Origin: JAGLQA01 sp023135565
Lineage (GTDB): Bacteria > Acidobacteriota > Aminicenantia > UBA2199
Assembly: GCA_030639305.1 (NCBI GenBank)
Contig: DAOWCY010000003.1
Location: 47,776-111,775 of the forward strand
Reading direction: 5' to 3'
Length of the DNA: 64,000 nt
Shown: positions 9,122 through 18,098 of the stretch, piece by piece
How the letters are laid out: every line of letters begins with the position of its first letter
Position numbering within the stretch: position 1 is the first letter of the stretch
Notes under the pieces: generated by a model
What the model was told of the DNA's origin: nothing
What the model saw: the letters and a program-made list of their open reading frames with translations, nothing else
The model's database searches: none
Position numbers and translations under genes: made by a program

Positions 9122-9452
9122 TTTTTACCTACCTCTGTACTTTTTAGTGAAAATTTTATTCTTTTGCGAAGATTTTCTAATCGTGAGGGAATCGTTTTGC
9201 CCACGTTCATAGGTTGGGGTCGCCGACCCCCTGTATAGTTCATTATACCAAAAAAAAAAAAATAATGGAATGATAGAAGCTGAATTATGAGTGATGAGTG
9301 ATGAGTGATGAATGATGAGGGAACTGGTACCGAAGTAATCGGGTGGTTTTTTTTAGCAGGCTTACGATCGATTTTCAACTCCCCCTCAGCTTTCCCCGGC
9401 TGCCGTGGAATTTTCAACAATGTCTAAAATGTGCAGCGACAAATCCGGCAAC
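9122..9452. other. Intergenic, with GTGATGA short tandem repeats
   Basis: No gene supported. 9288-9317 carries about four imperfect copies of GTGATGA, and 9245-9262 is an A-rich tract. A related CATAACTCATAATTCA motif lies at 8697-8713 on the other side of the HndB-like gene. Confidence 0.5.
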
Positions 9453-10199
9453 TTATTCCTCCCGGATCAGGCGCCTACCTTCGCGGTTGGTAAAGGCTTT
9501 GCGGATTTCAGAGATATCGGGAGTTTCCAGCAGGAAAGATGTGTGGGCGCGGCCTATGTCTTCTAAGTAATGGGCATCGGAGGAGGTAACCAAAGGGTAT
9601 TTCTCTATGCCGGGATACCTGTCTAAAGCTTCGTCCCGGCTAATTTGCACCGATATTTCTAAGGCATCTAATTCCAGCTCTGCGGGGATAAATCCCAGGT
9701 TCCCGATCACACTAAAAGCTTCCCGGTCTATATGAGAAGCAATCGCTAAACCGCCCAAGCGGTGGATTTCATCCACTAATTCCTCTAAGGTTAGTTCAGT
9801 GGCGCTGAGCAGCAGTTTCTTGCTGTACCCTTCCACTTCATCGAACTCATTGGCGATGATCCGGTAACCGAATGCTTCCTGGCTATTCTCTTCAGGCGGC
9901 AGGTGCGCATAAATTTTTTCCTGCAATTTTAGAACCGGCCCGGTTTCATCGAAAAGAGCCAGGATATGCGCTTCTTCCAAAGTGGTGATTTCCATGCCGG
10001 GCAGCACTTTTATATTGTGTTTAAGAGCGGCTCTCACCGCCGCCGCTGCATTCTCCGCCGAATTGTGGTCGCATATGGCGATGATATCGAGACCCAGGGC
10101 TGCTGCTTTGTCGATTATCCGCCTGGGCGACATGGTCAGGTCGGCGCAGGGAGATAAACAGGTGTGAATATGTAAGTCGGCGCGAAATTTTTTCAGCAT
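9453..10199 (-). CDS. PHP-domain metal-dependent hydrolase
   Basis: A 248-aa PHP (polymerase and histidinol phosphatase) protein. Metal-binding motifs are DLHIHTCLSPCA near residue 8, CDHNSAENA near 43, an internal SHIDREAF and the C-terminal TSSDAHYLEDIG. It belongs to the short PHP proteins often encoded beside HydC/NuoE and DRTGG genes in anaerobe hydrogenase loci, where the role is unknown; phosphoesterase activity is expected. The start ATG 10199 gives MLKKFRADLHIHT, close to the family N-terminus. A TATAAT-like box lies upstream on the minus strand near 10267. Confidence 0.85.
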   Translation of the reverse strand: MLKKFRADLHIHTCLSPCADLTMSPRRIIDKAAALGLDIIAICDHNSAENAAAAVRAALKHNIKVLPGMEITTLEEAHILALFDETGPVLKLQEKIYAHLPPEENSQEAFGYRIIANEFDEVEGYSKKLLLSATELTLEELVDEIHRLGGLAIASHIDREAFSVIGNLGFIPAELELDALEISVQISRDEALDRYPGIEKYPLVTSSDAHYLEDIGRAHTSFLLETPDISEIRKAFTNREGRRLIREE

Positions 10200-10327
10200 T
10201 TTTTTTGCCTCCGGCGGTGCAGCGCACCTCTATTTCTCCCCGGTGATACCTTTAATTCCCCTGGCAAATATTATACCGCAGACTTCGAACATAGATAAGC
10301 CGGTGGCCGACAGCGGGATTTAAGGAT

Positions 10328-10804
10328 TTAATGGACGGTTTCGGCGGGCGTTTCCTGTTGGTATTTGTCTAAGATGGTATCGACTTTCTGTACAGTAGTT
10401 TGACCGTGGTATTCGCCGTCAACCACTATGATGGGGGCTAAGGCGCAGGCTCCTAAGCAGTTGACGGTTTCTAAGGTGAACATATTGTCCGGGGTGGTGT
10501 CTCCTGATTTTATGCCCAACCTGTCTTCGATGCGCTGCAGCACATTATCTACGCCGCGTACAAAACAAGCAGTCCCGGAACAAACCGTAATAAGATGTTT
10601 TCCCCTGGGTTTGAGACTGAAAGCAGCATAGAATGTAGCAACGCTGTAAATCTTACTTAGAGGCACTTTTAATCGCCGTCCGACGTACTCCAGGTTTTCC
10701 CTGGGGAGATAGTTATACTCGGCCTGGATGTCTGTCATCACCTGGATTATGGATGTCCTCTTATACCCGTGTTTTTTGAGAATATCTTCGGTTTTTTTTT
10801 GCAT
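10328..10804 (-). CDS. NuoE/HydC/HndA-like [2Fe-2S] subunit
   Basis: A 158-aa protein spanning the whole NuoE family: a helical N-terminus (QVMTDIQAEYNYLPRENL), IYSVATFYAAFSLKPRGKH, and the cluster ligands CSGTACFVRG and NCLGACALAP (C-x4-C ... C-x3-C). It binds one [2Fe-2S] cluster and normally partners a NuoF/HydB flavoprotein. No NuoF gene is adjacent; the nearest is the fusion at 31.7 kb, which has its own NuoE-like gene at 30.7 kb. This copy with PHP and HndB-like neighbours therefore looks like a separate satellite group, transcribed on the minus strand. Confidence 0.88.
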   Translation of the reverse strand: MQKKTEDILKKHGYKRTSIIQVMTDIQAEYNYLPRENLEYVGRRLKVPLSKIYSVATFYAAFSLKPRGKHLITVCSGTACFVRGVDNVLQRIEDRLGIKSGDTTPDNMFTLETVNCLGACALAPIIVVDGEYHGQTTVQKVDTILDKYQQETPAETVH

Positions 10805-10842
10805 CCTTAACTATAACTAAAAAAAAAAAGAAAATCAAGAGA

Positions 10843-11001
10843 TAATAATAAATTTTTTTAAAGATTAAGTTTGTAAAAGCCCTTTGCTTGTAGTGATTTG
10901 GATGATATAAAACATACTGTTCACTGCCTTTAGTAATGGTTTAATGATAATTCTGAGCGATAAAACGGTAACTATTCAGTTTTGGGAAAGAGGATTACTC
11001 A
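10843..11001 (+). repeat. 159-bp direct repeat, copy 1 (empty site)
   Basis: From TAATAATAAATTTTTTT to GGGAAAGAGGATTACTCA this is almost identical to 15391-15665, except that copy 2 contains 116 extra bases. This copy preserves the uninterrupted target TTCAGTTTTGGG at 10976-10986. Confidence 0.9.
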
Positions 11002-11291
11002 AAAACATGGTGTGCCGTAGTATGTCAGAAAGAATTAGCCTGTCCCCTTTTTTTCCATGGTTGGATGTGGTTATTACATTTAAAAACAAAAAACACATCG
11101 TGGAGCTAAAAATCTGGCGCGGAGAAATTTATCACCGGGCCGGCATCGAGCAATTGTGCGATTATCTCTATCGGCAGGATGAGACTACCGGGTATCTTTT
11201 GATCTATGATTTGAGAAAGGAAAGCGGCCGGGCAGGTGAGTGGGAGAAGATAGAAAACCGCGGCAAAAAGATTTTTGCCGCCTGGATTTAG
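10944..11291 (+). pseudogene. C-terminal fragment of a PD-(D/E)XK nuclease-like ATPase
   Basis: The ORF opens inside the 159-bp repeat, so its first 20 residues are repeat-derived. From about 11058 it reads LDVVITFKNKKHIVELKIWRG, with a candidate D and ExK pair, then AGIEQLCDYLYRQDETTGYLLIYD. This matches the C-terminal nuclease domain of the AAA-ATPase/PD-(D/E)XK proteins abundant in anaerobes. The ~400-residue ATPase half is missing and the nuclease domain is itself short, so it is a decayed 3' remnant joined to a repeat and a GCCTGTCCCC element (11036-11047). Confidence 0.6.
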
Positions 11292-11610
11292 AAAAGCGCA
11301 AAAGCGGGGTAGGACCGGGCTATTATTTTTTAAGATGGGCCCTCAATGGCTTCCGAATGTTGTAATGCAAGACTTGACCCCGTTATTTAAATGGGCGGTA
11401 ACGCATGACGGCGTTTCCCGTTGGTTTACCAGGATTGTGTGTTGCAAGACACGATCATTTGTGCTATAATCCCTACCTGGAACTTTATGATAACAGACCT
11501 TTGGAACAGAGGAAACCGAAGGTTTACCGGAGATTTTGACATTACATTCTATAGATGGATTAGATGCTGCTCTATTAGCGCAGGACCCTACAAACTTGAG
11601 GAGGATTTCG
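11292..11610 (+). promoter_or_regulatory. Leader of the first FtsX permease with sigma70 promoter
   Basis: TTGCAA (11442-11447), a 17-nt spacer, TATAAT (11465-11470). The long transcribed leader ends in GAGGAGGA (11598-11605), five bases from TTG 11611. Upstream 11355-11420 has a TGCAAGACTTGACCCC repeat-like motif and an AACGC...GCGTT inverted repeat. No gene is seen in this interval. Confidence 0.75.
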
Positions 11611-13977
11611 TTGTTCAAAAACTACCTAACAGTTGCTTTTAGAAACATATTTAGAGGGAAAGCCAACTTTTTTATAAATATAACCGGACTTGCTATAGGT
11701 ATGGCGGTTTGTCTGCTGCTCTTTTTGTGGGTGCGGGATGAGTGGGGATATGACCGCTTCCATGAGAATGCGGAACGAATTTACCGGATTACAGCACAAT
11801 ATGAATCAGAGGGAGTTATAAAACGCTCGGCCTGCACCCCGGCTCCGTTAGCGCCGGTGCTAACAGCGGAATTCCCGGAGGTGGAAAAAGCGGTCCGTCT
11901 TGGGGAGAACGGTTTCTTAGTAAGCTATCTTGACAAATGCTTTAAAGAACGCGTTTTTTTTGCCGATGCGGAGGTTTTCGATGTGTTTACGATGCCCCTT
12001 ACGCGAGGTGACCCGGACACTGCCTTGAATGAACCGTATTCTATCATTATTTCTGAAAGAATAAGATACAAATATTTCGGGAACGACAACCCTATAGGAA
12101 AAACAATCAATTTAAAAGGTTTACACGATTTCAAAATTACCGGCATTTTAAAAACTATCCCCCAAAATTCTCACCTGAAATTTGATTTTCTCGGTTCCTT
12201 CTTGGATTATGCCGGGAATAATGCGCATCAATGGGGGATTTCAAATTATTACACTTATATATTGATGTCTGAAAATTCTTCTCTACAAAAATTTAAGGCA
12301 AAATTACCTCAATTTGTGAAAAAATATAGAGGAGAGGAAGCGGTAACCGATTATAAGATTTCCTATCCCCCTCAACCCTTAACCCGGATCCATTTATATT
12401 CACACTTAGGAAATGAAATTGAACCGAACGGCGACATCAGCACCGTTTATATTTTTTCCACTATCGCCTTGTTCATTCTTCTTATTGCTTGTTTGAACTA
12501 TATCAACCTGTCTACGGCTTTATATATCAAACGGGAAAAAGAGATCGGCCTGCGCAGGGTTTTCGGCGCCCTTCGTAAACAATTAATCACTCAATTCTTA
12601 AGTGAGGGGTTCCTTTTTTCGCTGGCTGCACTTCCCCTGGCTGTACTGTTAACCAACTTGTTTTTGCCTGTTTTTAATTCTATTTCCGGCAAACAGTTAT
12701 CGGTTCATTTTTTCGATAATCCCGTTTTAGCAGCCGGGTTGACCGCTGTATTCCTTTGTGTAGGGTTTATCTCCGGTTTTTTTCCCGCTCTTTTTATTTC
12801 CTATTTACAGGCTTTGAGAGCTCTCAGGGGAACGTTCCGCCCTGGTTCTAAAATCGATTTTTTGAGAAAATTACTGGTTATATTTCAATTTTCCATCTCC
12901 ATTATATTCATTATAAGCGCCCTTACCGTATGGAACCAATTGAATTATATTAAAAAGAAAGACCTGGGTTTCGATAAAGGACACATCCTGAATATCCCTA
13001 TTTATAGAACGACAGCCCGGGAAAAATATGATACCATAAAAAATGAGCTTTTAAGGGATACCGGTGTCGGGGCTGTAAGTGCAAATGCCTTTTCCCCTGA
13101 GAACCCTCCCTGGAATGTAAATTACTGGCGGGAAGGTCTCGATCCCGAAGAGAACCCAATGATTAACTTTATAATAGTTGATCACGATTTTATCAAGACT
13201 TTCAGGGTAAAATTTTTTCTGGGAAGAGATTTTTCGAAACAATTCCCGGCAGATATAGAGGGATCTTATATCATCAATAAATCTGCGTTAAAGGAGTTTG
13301 GTTGGGAATCGCCTATCGGTAAAAAGTTCAAACTCGGAATCGGAAAGGAAGGAACTATAGTGGGAGTAGTCGAAAATTTCCATTTCAGATCGCTGCACCA
13401 TGAGATTAAGCCGCTTGTTCTCTATATATCTCCCAAATGGTTTAATCATTTCTCGATCAGGCTTACCGCGAACGATATTCCCCGTGTACTTGATTCCCTG
13501 GAAAATTTATGGAAAAAACTTGTCCCCGATCAATCTTTTCAATACTCGTTCCTTGACGAAACCATTGACAGAATTTACAAAACCGAAACGAGATTGAGTA
13601 AACTTTTCTTCACGGTCACGATTCTTGCTCTTTTTATTGCCTGCCTGGGGTTGTTCGGACTGGCATCATTCACATCCGAACAGCGCACGAAAGAGATCGG
13701 AATTCGCAAGGTGCTGGGCGCATCGACTGCCGGGGTTGTCCTATTATTGTCGAAAAAATTTAGTCTCTGGGTATTGGTTTCCTATATCGCCGCCTGCCCG
13801 GTGGCTTTTTACATCATGAATAGATGGCTGCAAAACTTTGCTTCTCAAGCAGGCATAGAAATATGGACGTTTTTTTTGGCCGGGTTAATCGTGCTGGTTA
13901 CTGCATTACTGACCCTCAGTTGGAAAGTAGTAGCCGCTGCAACCGCCGACCCGGTAAAGTCTCTGAGATATGAATAA
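11611..13977 (+). CDS. FtsX/MacB-like ABC transporter permease
   Basis: A 788-aa permease with two FtsX modules. An N-terminal anchor (FFINITGLAIGMAVCLLLFLW) precedes a periplasmic MacB_PCD-like domain; the first FtsX helices begin IFSTIALFILLIACLNYINLSTA, written here in overlapping pieces. A second soluble domain and the terminal helices follow, ending in SLRYE. TTG 11611 is taken as the start because of the ideally placed GAGGAGG and alignment with MLKNYF of the paralogue at 18025. No ATPase subunit is encoded nearby, typical of the large orphan permease families of this lineage. Likely role: extrusion of, or mechanical coupling to, an envelope substrate. The convergent paralogue lies at 15659-18025. 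Confidence 0.9.
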   Translation: MFKNYLTVAFRNIFRGKANFFINITGLAIGMAVCLLLFLWVRDEWGYDRFHENAERIYRITAQYESEGVIKRSACTPAPLAPVLTAEFPEVEKAVRLGENGFLVSYLDKCFKERVFFADAEVFDVFTMPLTRGDPDTALNEPYSIIISERIRYKYFGNDNPIGKTINLKGLHDFKITGILKTIPQNSHLKFDFLGSFLDYAGNNAHQWGISNYYTYILMSENSSLQKFKAKLPQFVKKYRGEEAVTDYKISYPPQPLTRIHLYSHLGNEIEPNGDISTVYIFSTIALFILLIACLNYINLSTALYIKREKEIGLRRVFGALRKQLITQFLSEGFLFSLAALPLAVLLTNLFLPVFNSISGKQLSVHFFDNPVLAAGLTAVFLCVGFISGFFPALFISYLQALRALRGTFRPGSKIDFLRKLLVIFQFSISIIFIISALTVWNQLNYIKKKDLGFDKGHILNIPIYRTTAREKYDTIKNELLRDTGVGAVSANAFSPENPPWNVNYWREGLDPEENPMINFIIVDHDFIKTFRVKFFLGRDFSKQFPADIEGSYIINKSALKEFGWESPIGKKFKLGIGKEGTIVGVVENFHFRSLHHEIKPLVLYISPKWFNHFSIRLTANDIPRVLDSLENLWKKLVPDQSFQYSFLDETIDRIYKTETRLSKLFFTVTILALFIACLGLFGLASFTSEQRTKEIGIRKVLGASTAGVVLLLSKKFSLWVLVSYIAACPVAFYIMNRWLQNFASQAGIEIWTFFLAGLIVLVTALLTLSWKVVAAATADPVKSLRYE

Positions 13978-14032
13978 AAAGAAAAAAAACAATGAACTTA
14001 CAAGGTATAAAAAAACATAACAGGAGGCAAGA

Positions 14033-14167
14033 ATGAACGAAGAAAATAATGCGGTAAATACGCAGGAAACAAAACCTGAAGAAGGAACACAAAAGGATAT
14101 TATTATCGAAGACAACATGATCCCGGAAAAAAGCCCTGGCCGGTTTGTTGGCCGGTATCGAGTATAA
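14033..14167 (+). CDS. Short acidic ORF, probable 5' part of the radical SAM gene
   Basis: 44 codons from ATG 14033 with a strong AGGAGG (14022-14027 region). The product begins MNEENNAVNTQETKPEEGTQ and is very acidic. Its frame runs into an A6 tract at 14127-14132. Skipping one A joins it exactly to the downstream radical SAM frame (IPEKALAGLLAGIEYNK). It is therefore more likely the N-terminus of that gene, separated by a one-base insertion, than an independent peptide. Confidence 0.5.
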   Translation: MNEENNAVNTQETKPEEGTQKDIIIEDNMIPEKSPGRFVGRYRV

Positions 14168-15269
14168 CAAATCGTTGGCAGCTGCAGCAGGCATTACTTA
14201 CAAGCAGAACGACAGCGGTGAAATTATAACCAACCCCAGCCCGCCGCTGTCAGAAGATATGGATTACCTGTACGGTTATGAATTTCTTAAAGAAAAAATC
14301 CCGGAAAAAGACCGGTATCTCGTGGTGTCGAGTCGCGGCTGCAATTATGATTGCAGCTACTGCGGCCTCCAGGTTCCTTACCGGTTGAATCACGAGCACA
14401 GGACAAACTTCTGGCGGGCAAGGTCCGCAAAAAAAATCGTGGATGAAATCGGAAACATAGTCTCCATGGGCATAGATAAGTTTTCGTTCTACTGCGAACA
14501 ATTTTTTAGCCCGGGGGAAGCCGGGTCAAAGAAACAAGCTGAAGAAATCGCTAATGAAATTCTTAAACGAAGGCTAAAAATACGCTTTTCATTTATAACC
14601 AAAGCAGCGGAGTTATTAAAAAACTTCGACAGCCTTTTTATCTTAAAAGAAGCAGGTATGGAAAACGTCGATATAGGAATAGACTCCGGTCTGGAGCGGT
14701 TTCATAAGTTTTATCGAACCGGTTCCGGTAAAAAAGAAAATATCGAAGTTTTAAAACGAATGCACCGGCATGGTTTTAATTTTGACATCAGCTTTATATT
14801 TTTCGATCCCTATCTCACCATCGACGAGATTAAAGATAACATAACCTTTTTAGAAACGGTCAGCGGTTATTTTTCCCACTTACAAAAACCTTTCAGCGCT
14901 TTCCTGGAACCTTCTATATTGAACAGCGTGTTAATCCTGCGGCACGGTATGCCTATCATAGAAAAGCTAAAACAGGACGGCCTGGCAGTCGATTATCCCG
15001 ATTTTTCAAAGCACCCGGAAATCAGGTTCAAAGACCCGCGGGTGAAAAAAATACACGAAATTTTTACGATAATAGAAAAGAACGTACTCCCCTCTATCAG
15101 GCACTACTATATCGATAAAGCGATGATAGAGCAGAACGGCTCCTTAGCTCTTTTTCCTTTAAGGATAATGGAAAAGATCACGAATGATGTGGTAGAGAAC
15201 CGAGTCGCGTCTATGCCTAAATATCTCTTTGAAACGGCGGTCTCTCTAAAAAAAACCATAAAAACTTAA
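14145..15269 (+). CDS. Radical SAM protein (B12-radical SAM family, lacking the B12 domain)
   Basis: The open frame contains LLAGIEYNKSLAAAAGITYK, which in B12-binding radical SAM proteins links the cobalamin domain to the catalytic core. The catalytic motif VVSSRGCNYDCSYCG (C-x3-C-x2-C) follows near residue 65, with the TIM-barrel continuing to about residue 300. The usual N-terminal cobalamin-binding domain (~150 aa) is absent; 120 bp upstream there is only the acidic ORF at 14033 in another frame. A single A removed from the A6 tract would create one 410-aa protein. Function cannot be assigned; such proteins perform methylation or rearrangement chemistry. It is a frameshifted gene, or a naturally short variant with a sequencing error. 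Confidence 0.7.
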   Translation: MLAGIEYNKSLAAAAGITYKQNDSGEIITNPSPPLSEDMDYLYGYEFLKEKIPEKDRYLVVSSRGCNYDCSYCGLQVPYRLNHEHRTNFWRARSAKKIVDEIGNIVSMGIDKFSFYCEQFFSPGEAGSKKQAEEIANEILKRRLKIRFSFITKAAELLKNFDSLFILKEAGMENVDIGIDSGLERFHKFYRTGSGKKENIEVLKRMHRHGFNFDISFIFFDPYLTIDEIKDNITFLETVSGYFSHLQKPFSAFLEPSILNSVLILRHGMPIIEKLKQDGLAVDYPDFSKHPEIRFKDPRVKKIHEIFTIIEKNVLPSIRHYYIDKAMIEQNGSLALFPLRIMEKITNDVVENRVASMPKYLFETAVSLKKTIKT

Positions 15270-15390
15270 TGAAAAGTTTTTTTTAAGCAAACTTCAAACT
15301 TCCGGGAAAAGTTAGTAAAAGTGCCGCCTCCCCGGGGCAATCACCTGCCGCTGAAAGAATTAGCCTGTCCCCCTTTTTTTAACACTTACA

Positions 15391-15665
15391 TAATAATAAA
15401 TTTTTTTAAAGATTAAGTTTGTAAAAGCCCTTTGCTTGTAGTGATTTGGATGATATAAAACATACTGTTCACTGCCTTTAGTAATGGCTTAATGATAATT
15501 CTGAGCGATAAAACGGTAACTATTCAGTTTTGATGATGTCGTAAAAAGTCAAAAAAAGAGGAATCCAAAAATGAAGACTGCTGATAACAAACGGCTTTCA
15601 AGATCGGGTCTTGCTCAAAAAAGACTTTTTACGGGACCATCAGTTTTGGGAAAGAGGGTTACTCA
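15391..15665 (+). repeat. 159-bp direct repeat, copy 2, carrying an insertion
   Basis: Same sequence as 10843-11001, interrupted at AGTTTT by 110 bp plus a 6-bp duplication. Its end (GGGTTACTCA) supplies the stop codon region of the minus-strand permease gene. Confidence 0.9.
15532..15641. mobile_element. 110-bp MITE with terminal inverted repeats and target-site duplication
   Basis: The left end GATGATGTCGTAAAAAGTC and the reverse complement of the right end, GATGGTCCCGTAAAAAGTC, match at 16 of 19 positions. Direct repeats AGTTTT flank the element (15526-15531, 15642-15647), and the paralogous copy at 10976-10986 has a single AGTTTT. That proves insertion rather than chance palindromy. The interior has no coding potential, so a transposase must act in trans. 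Confidence 0.92.
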
Positions 15666-18025
15666 TACCTGAGCGATTCAACCGGGTTAGCCCGCGCTGC
15701 CCTTACAGCTTTATAACTTACGGTAAGCAGCGCCGTGATAAATGCCAGAACCCCGGCCAGGAAAAATGTAAAAAGAGTAATATCAACCCGGTGAGCAAAA
15801 TTTTGCAGCCAGCTTTTCATTGCATACCATGCCACAGGCCAGGCAAAAATATTAGCCGCCAATACCCAAAGGGTAAATTCTTTGGACAACAAGACCGTTA
15901 TATCGAAAACAGAAGCCCCGAAAACCTTGCGAATACCGGTATTTTTTGTCTGCTGTTCCGCTGTATACGCGGCAAGGCCGAAAAGGCCCAGGCAAGCGAT
16001 AAATAACCCCATAATCGTGACCGCGAGAAAAATCTGCTCTAAACGGAATTCGCTTTTGTATAAACGCTCGAAATCTTCATCAAGGAATGTGTATTCAAAG
16101 GTTTGGCCGGATACCAATTCTTGCCACTTTTCTTTTAGATGTTTGATAGTTCCCTGGATGTTGTGTGGTTTGATCCTAACCGAAAAATAGGCAAAACCAG
16201 GTGGGTTTATATATAACACCACCGGCTTGACATCATTATGCAGCGAGTCGTATTTAAAATTTTCCACTACGCCGACAACCTGCCCTTTTTTCCAGTTACT
16301 GACATTAAATTGCTTCCCCAATGCTGACTTCCAGCCGAATTCTTTTACCGCCGCCTCGTTCAGGATGAAATTATTTTTATCGGTGGTAATATGCCTGGCG
16401 AAGCACCGGCCAGCCACGAAGTTTACCTGTAACGTTTCAAAAAAATCATGATCCACAGGTATGCAGTTTATATTTATATGTTCGTCCGGCCTTACACCGT
16501 CATGCCAATAATTCATATTCCACTTCGGTTTGCCGGGGAAAAATCCCGACGCACAAACCGAAATCACATCAGGATGTTTGGAAAATTCATATTTGATGGT
16601 TTCATACTGCAGCAGGGCTGCTTCGCTTTTATTTATATGTATATTGATAACATTTTCTTTATTCAGATTTAAGTCCGTGGTTTTTATAAACCGCAGTTGA
16701 CCGACTATGACCAGCGTAATGATGATAAAAATAATCGAAATGGAAAATTGAAATACCACCAGGGCTTTTCTTAATATAGAGATAACCGGGTTTGATTTAA
16801 AAATACCTCTCAGTGCCGAAATGGGACCGAATTTTGAAACAAATAGCGCCGGTACGATACCCGCGCCCAACCCTACGATAAAAACGATACCAAACAATAC
16901 CGGCAGCCAAAAGAAATTTTCAAAATAGAGGAAAGCTAATGTTTTTCCTGATAGTGAATTAAATAGGGGTAAAAACAATTGGGACAGCAGCATCGAGAGC
17001 AGCAGTGCAATGGCGGCAAGGAGAAATGATTCCCCTAAAAATTGTCTTATCAATTGACCGGGCAAAGCCCCAAGGACTTTTCGCAGGCCAACTTCCCTGG
17101 CCCGGTTAGTAAACCTTGCTGTAGATAGGTTAATATAGTTCAGGCAGGCAATGAGAAGAATGAATAATGCGATAAGTGAAAAAATGTAAACCGTAGTTAT
17201 ATCACGATTGGGTTCGATTTCACTATCAAGATTGGAAAACAGGTGTATAGATGTTAACGGCTGGAGAAAATACATTATTTTATAAAGGTCGATGGCTTTC
17301 CGGCCCCTATATTTGGTTATAAACTGCGGCATCTTTTCCCGGAATGTGTCGATAGGGGCGCCTTTTTCTATTAATATGTATGTCCAGTAATTTTCAACAT
17401 CCCACTGTGTGTGATAGTGCTTCCGAAAATGTAACACGGATGCCAGGAAATGAAACCTGAAATGGGAATTTTTGGGGATGGTCTTAAATACACCGGTAAT
17501 CTTGAAATCATATCTCCCGCCTAAGGATATTATCTTTCCTACCGGATTTTCATCGCCGAAGTATTTCGTTTTCATTTCCTCCGAAATAAGTAATGTATTA
17601 GGGTCTTTAATGGCAGTTTTCGGATTGCCCTTAATCATTGAAAATGAAAACACGTCAAAGACACCGGGATCCGCAAAGAATATTTCCTCATCAAAATATT
17701 TGTCCGCGCATTTTACTGAAAACTTAACTTTTGCAAACCGAACAGCTTTTTTTATCCAGGGGAAATCGTTGACAAGGGCTGGGGCCAGGGGTGCCGGTGT
17801 ATGAGCCGATTTTACTATTTTATCGTCGGGCTCGCTTTGACTTATTACACGATAAATCCTATCCGCTTTTTCGTGATAGCGGTCATAGCTCACTTCGTCC
17901 TGTACCCATAAAAGAAGGAGCAGGCAGACTGCTATACCGATAGACAGCCCGATGATGTTAATTATCGAATGTCCCTTGTATTTTAGAACATTTCTAAACG
18001 AAATTTTAAAATAATTCTTTAACAT
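15659..18025 (-). CDS. FtsX/MacB-like ABC transporter permease (paralogue)
   Basis: A 788-aa protein when started at MLKNYFKISFRNVLKYKG. GTG 18040 and ATG 18034 are also in frame, and a GGG run favours either of them over 18025. The architecture matches the 11.6-kb permease: an anchor (GLSIGIAVCLLLLLW), a large periplasmic domain, FtsX helices (YIFSLIALFILLIACLNYIN), a second module and a terminal SLRYE. Sequence similarity along the whole length (AFVSKFGPISALRGIFK vs similar) shows duplication. The gene is convergent with its paralogue, with the radical SAM gene between them. A good promoter lies at 18099-18127. The substrate is unknown and no NBD gene is in view. Confidence 0.9.
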   Translation of the reverse strand: MLKNYFKISFRNVLKYKGHSIINIIGLSIGIAVCLLLLLWVQDEVSYDRYHEKADRIYRVISQSEPDDKIVKSAHTPAPLAPALVNDFPWIKKAVRFAKVKFSVKCADKYFDEEIFFADPGVFDVFSFSMIKGNPKTAIKDPNTLLISEEMKTKYFGDENPVGKIISLGGRYDFKITGVFKTIPKNSHFRFHFLASVLHFRKHYHTQWDVENYWTYILIEKGAPIDTFREKMPQFITKYRGRKAIDLYKIMYFLQPLTSIHLFSNLDSEIEPNRDITTVYIFSLIALFILLIACLNYINLSTARFTNRAREVGLRKVLGALPGQLIRQFLGESFLLAAIALLLSMLLSQLFLPLFNSLSGKTLAFLYFENFFWLPVLFGIVFIVGLGAGIVPALFVSKFGPISALRGIFKSNPVISILRKALVVFQFSISIIFIIITLVIVGQLRFIKTTDLNLNKENVINIHINKSEAALLQYETIKYEFSKHPDVISVCASGFFPGKPKWNMNYWHDGVRPDEHININCIPVDHDFFETLQVNFVAGRCFARHITTDKNNFILNEAAVKEFGWKSALGKQFNVSNWKKGQVVGVVENFKYDSLHNDVKPVVLYINPPGFAYFSVRIKPHNIQGTIKHLKEKWQELVSGQTFEYTFLDEDFERLYKSEFRLEQIFLAVTIMGLFIACLGLFGLAAYTAEQQTKNTGIRKVFGASVFDITVLLSKEFTLWVLAANIFAWPVAWYAMKSWLQNFAHRVDITLFTFFLAGVLAFITALLTVSYKAVRAARANPVESLRYE

Positions 18026-18098
18026 GGCATACATTATCACCCATTATTCCAACAATTTAACGATCCTAAACTTTCTCTTTTCCGTATAGCGATGTCTT

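Noticed and set aside
9118..9420. 100-codon minus-strand ORF between the HndB-like and PHP genes
   Set aside because: It runs through GTGATGA repeats and an A-tract, with no family features or ribosome site.
10262..10281. Minus-strand GG-N10-GC sigma54-like promoter before the PHP gene
   Set aside because: The spacing fits, but the -24 box is poor and the same bases contain TATAAT, so a sigma70 -10 is the simpler reading.
10944..11057. Coding start of the nuclease-like ORF
   Set aside because: These codons lie in a repeat that recurs at 15.4 kb in a non-coding setting, so they are not the native N-terminus.
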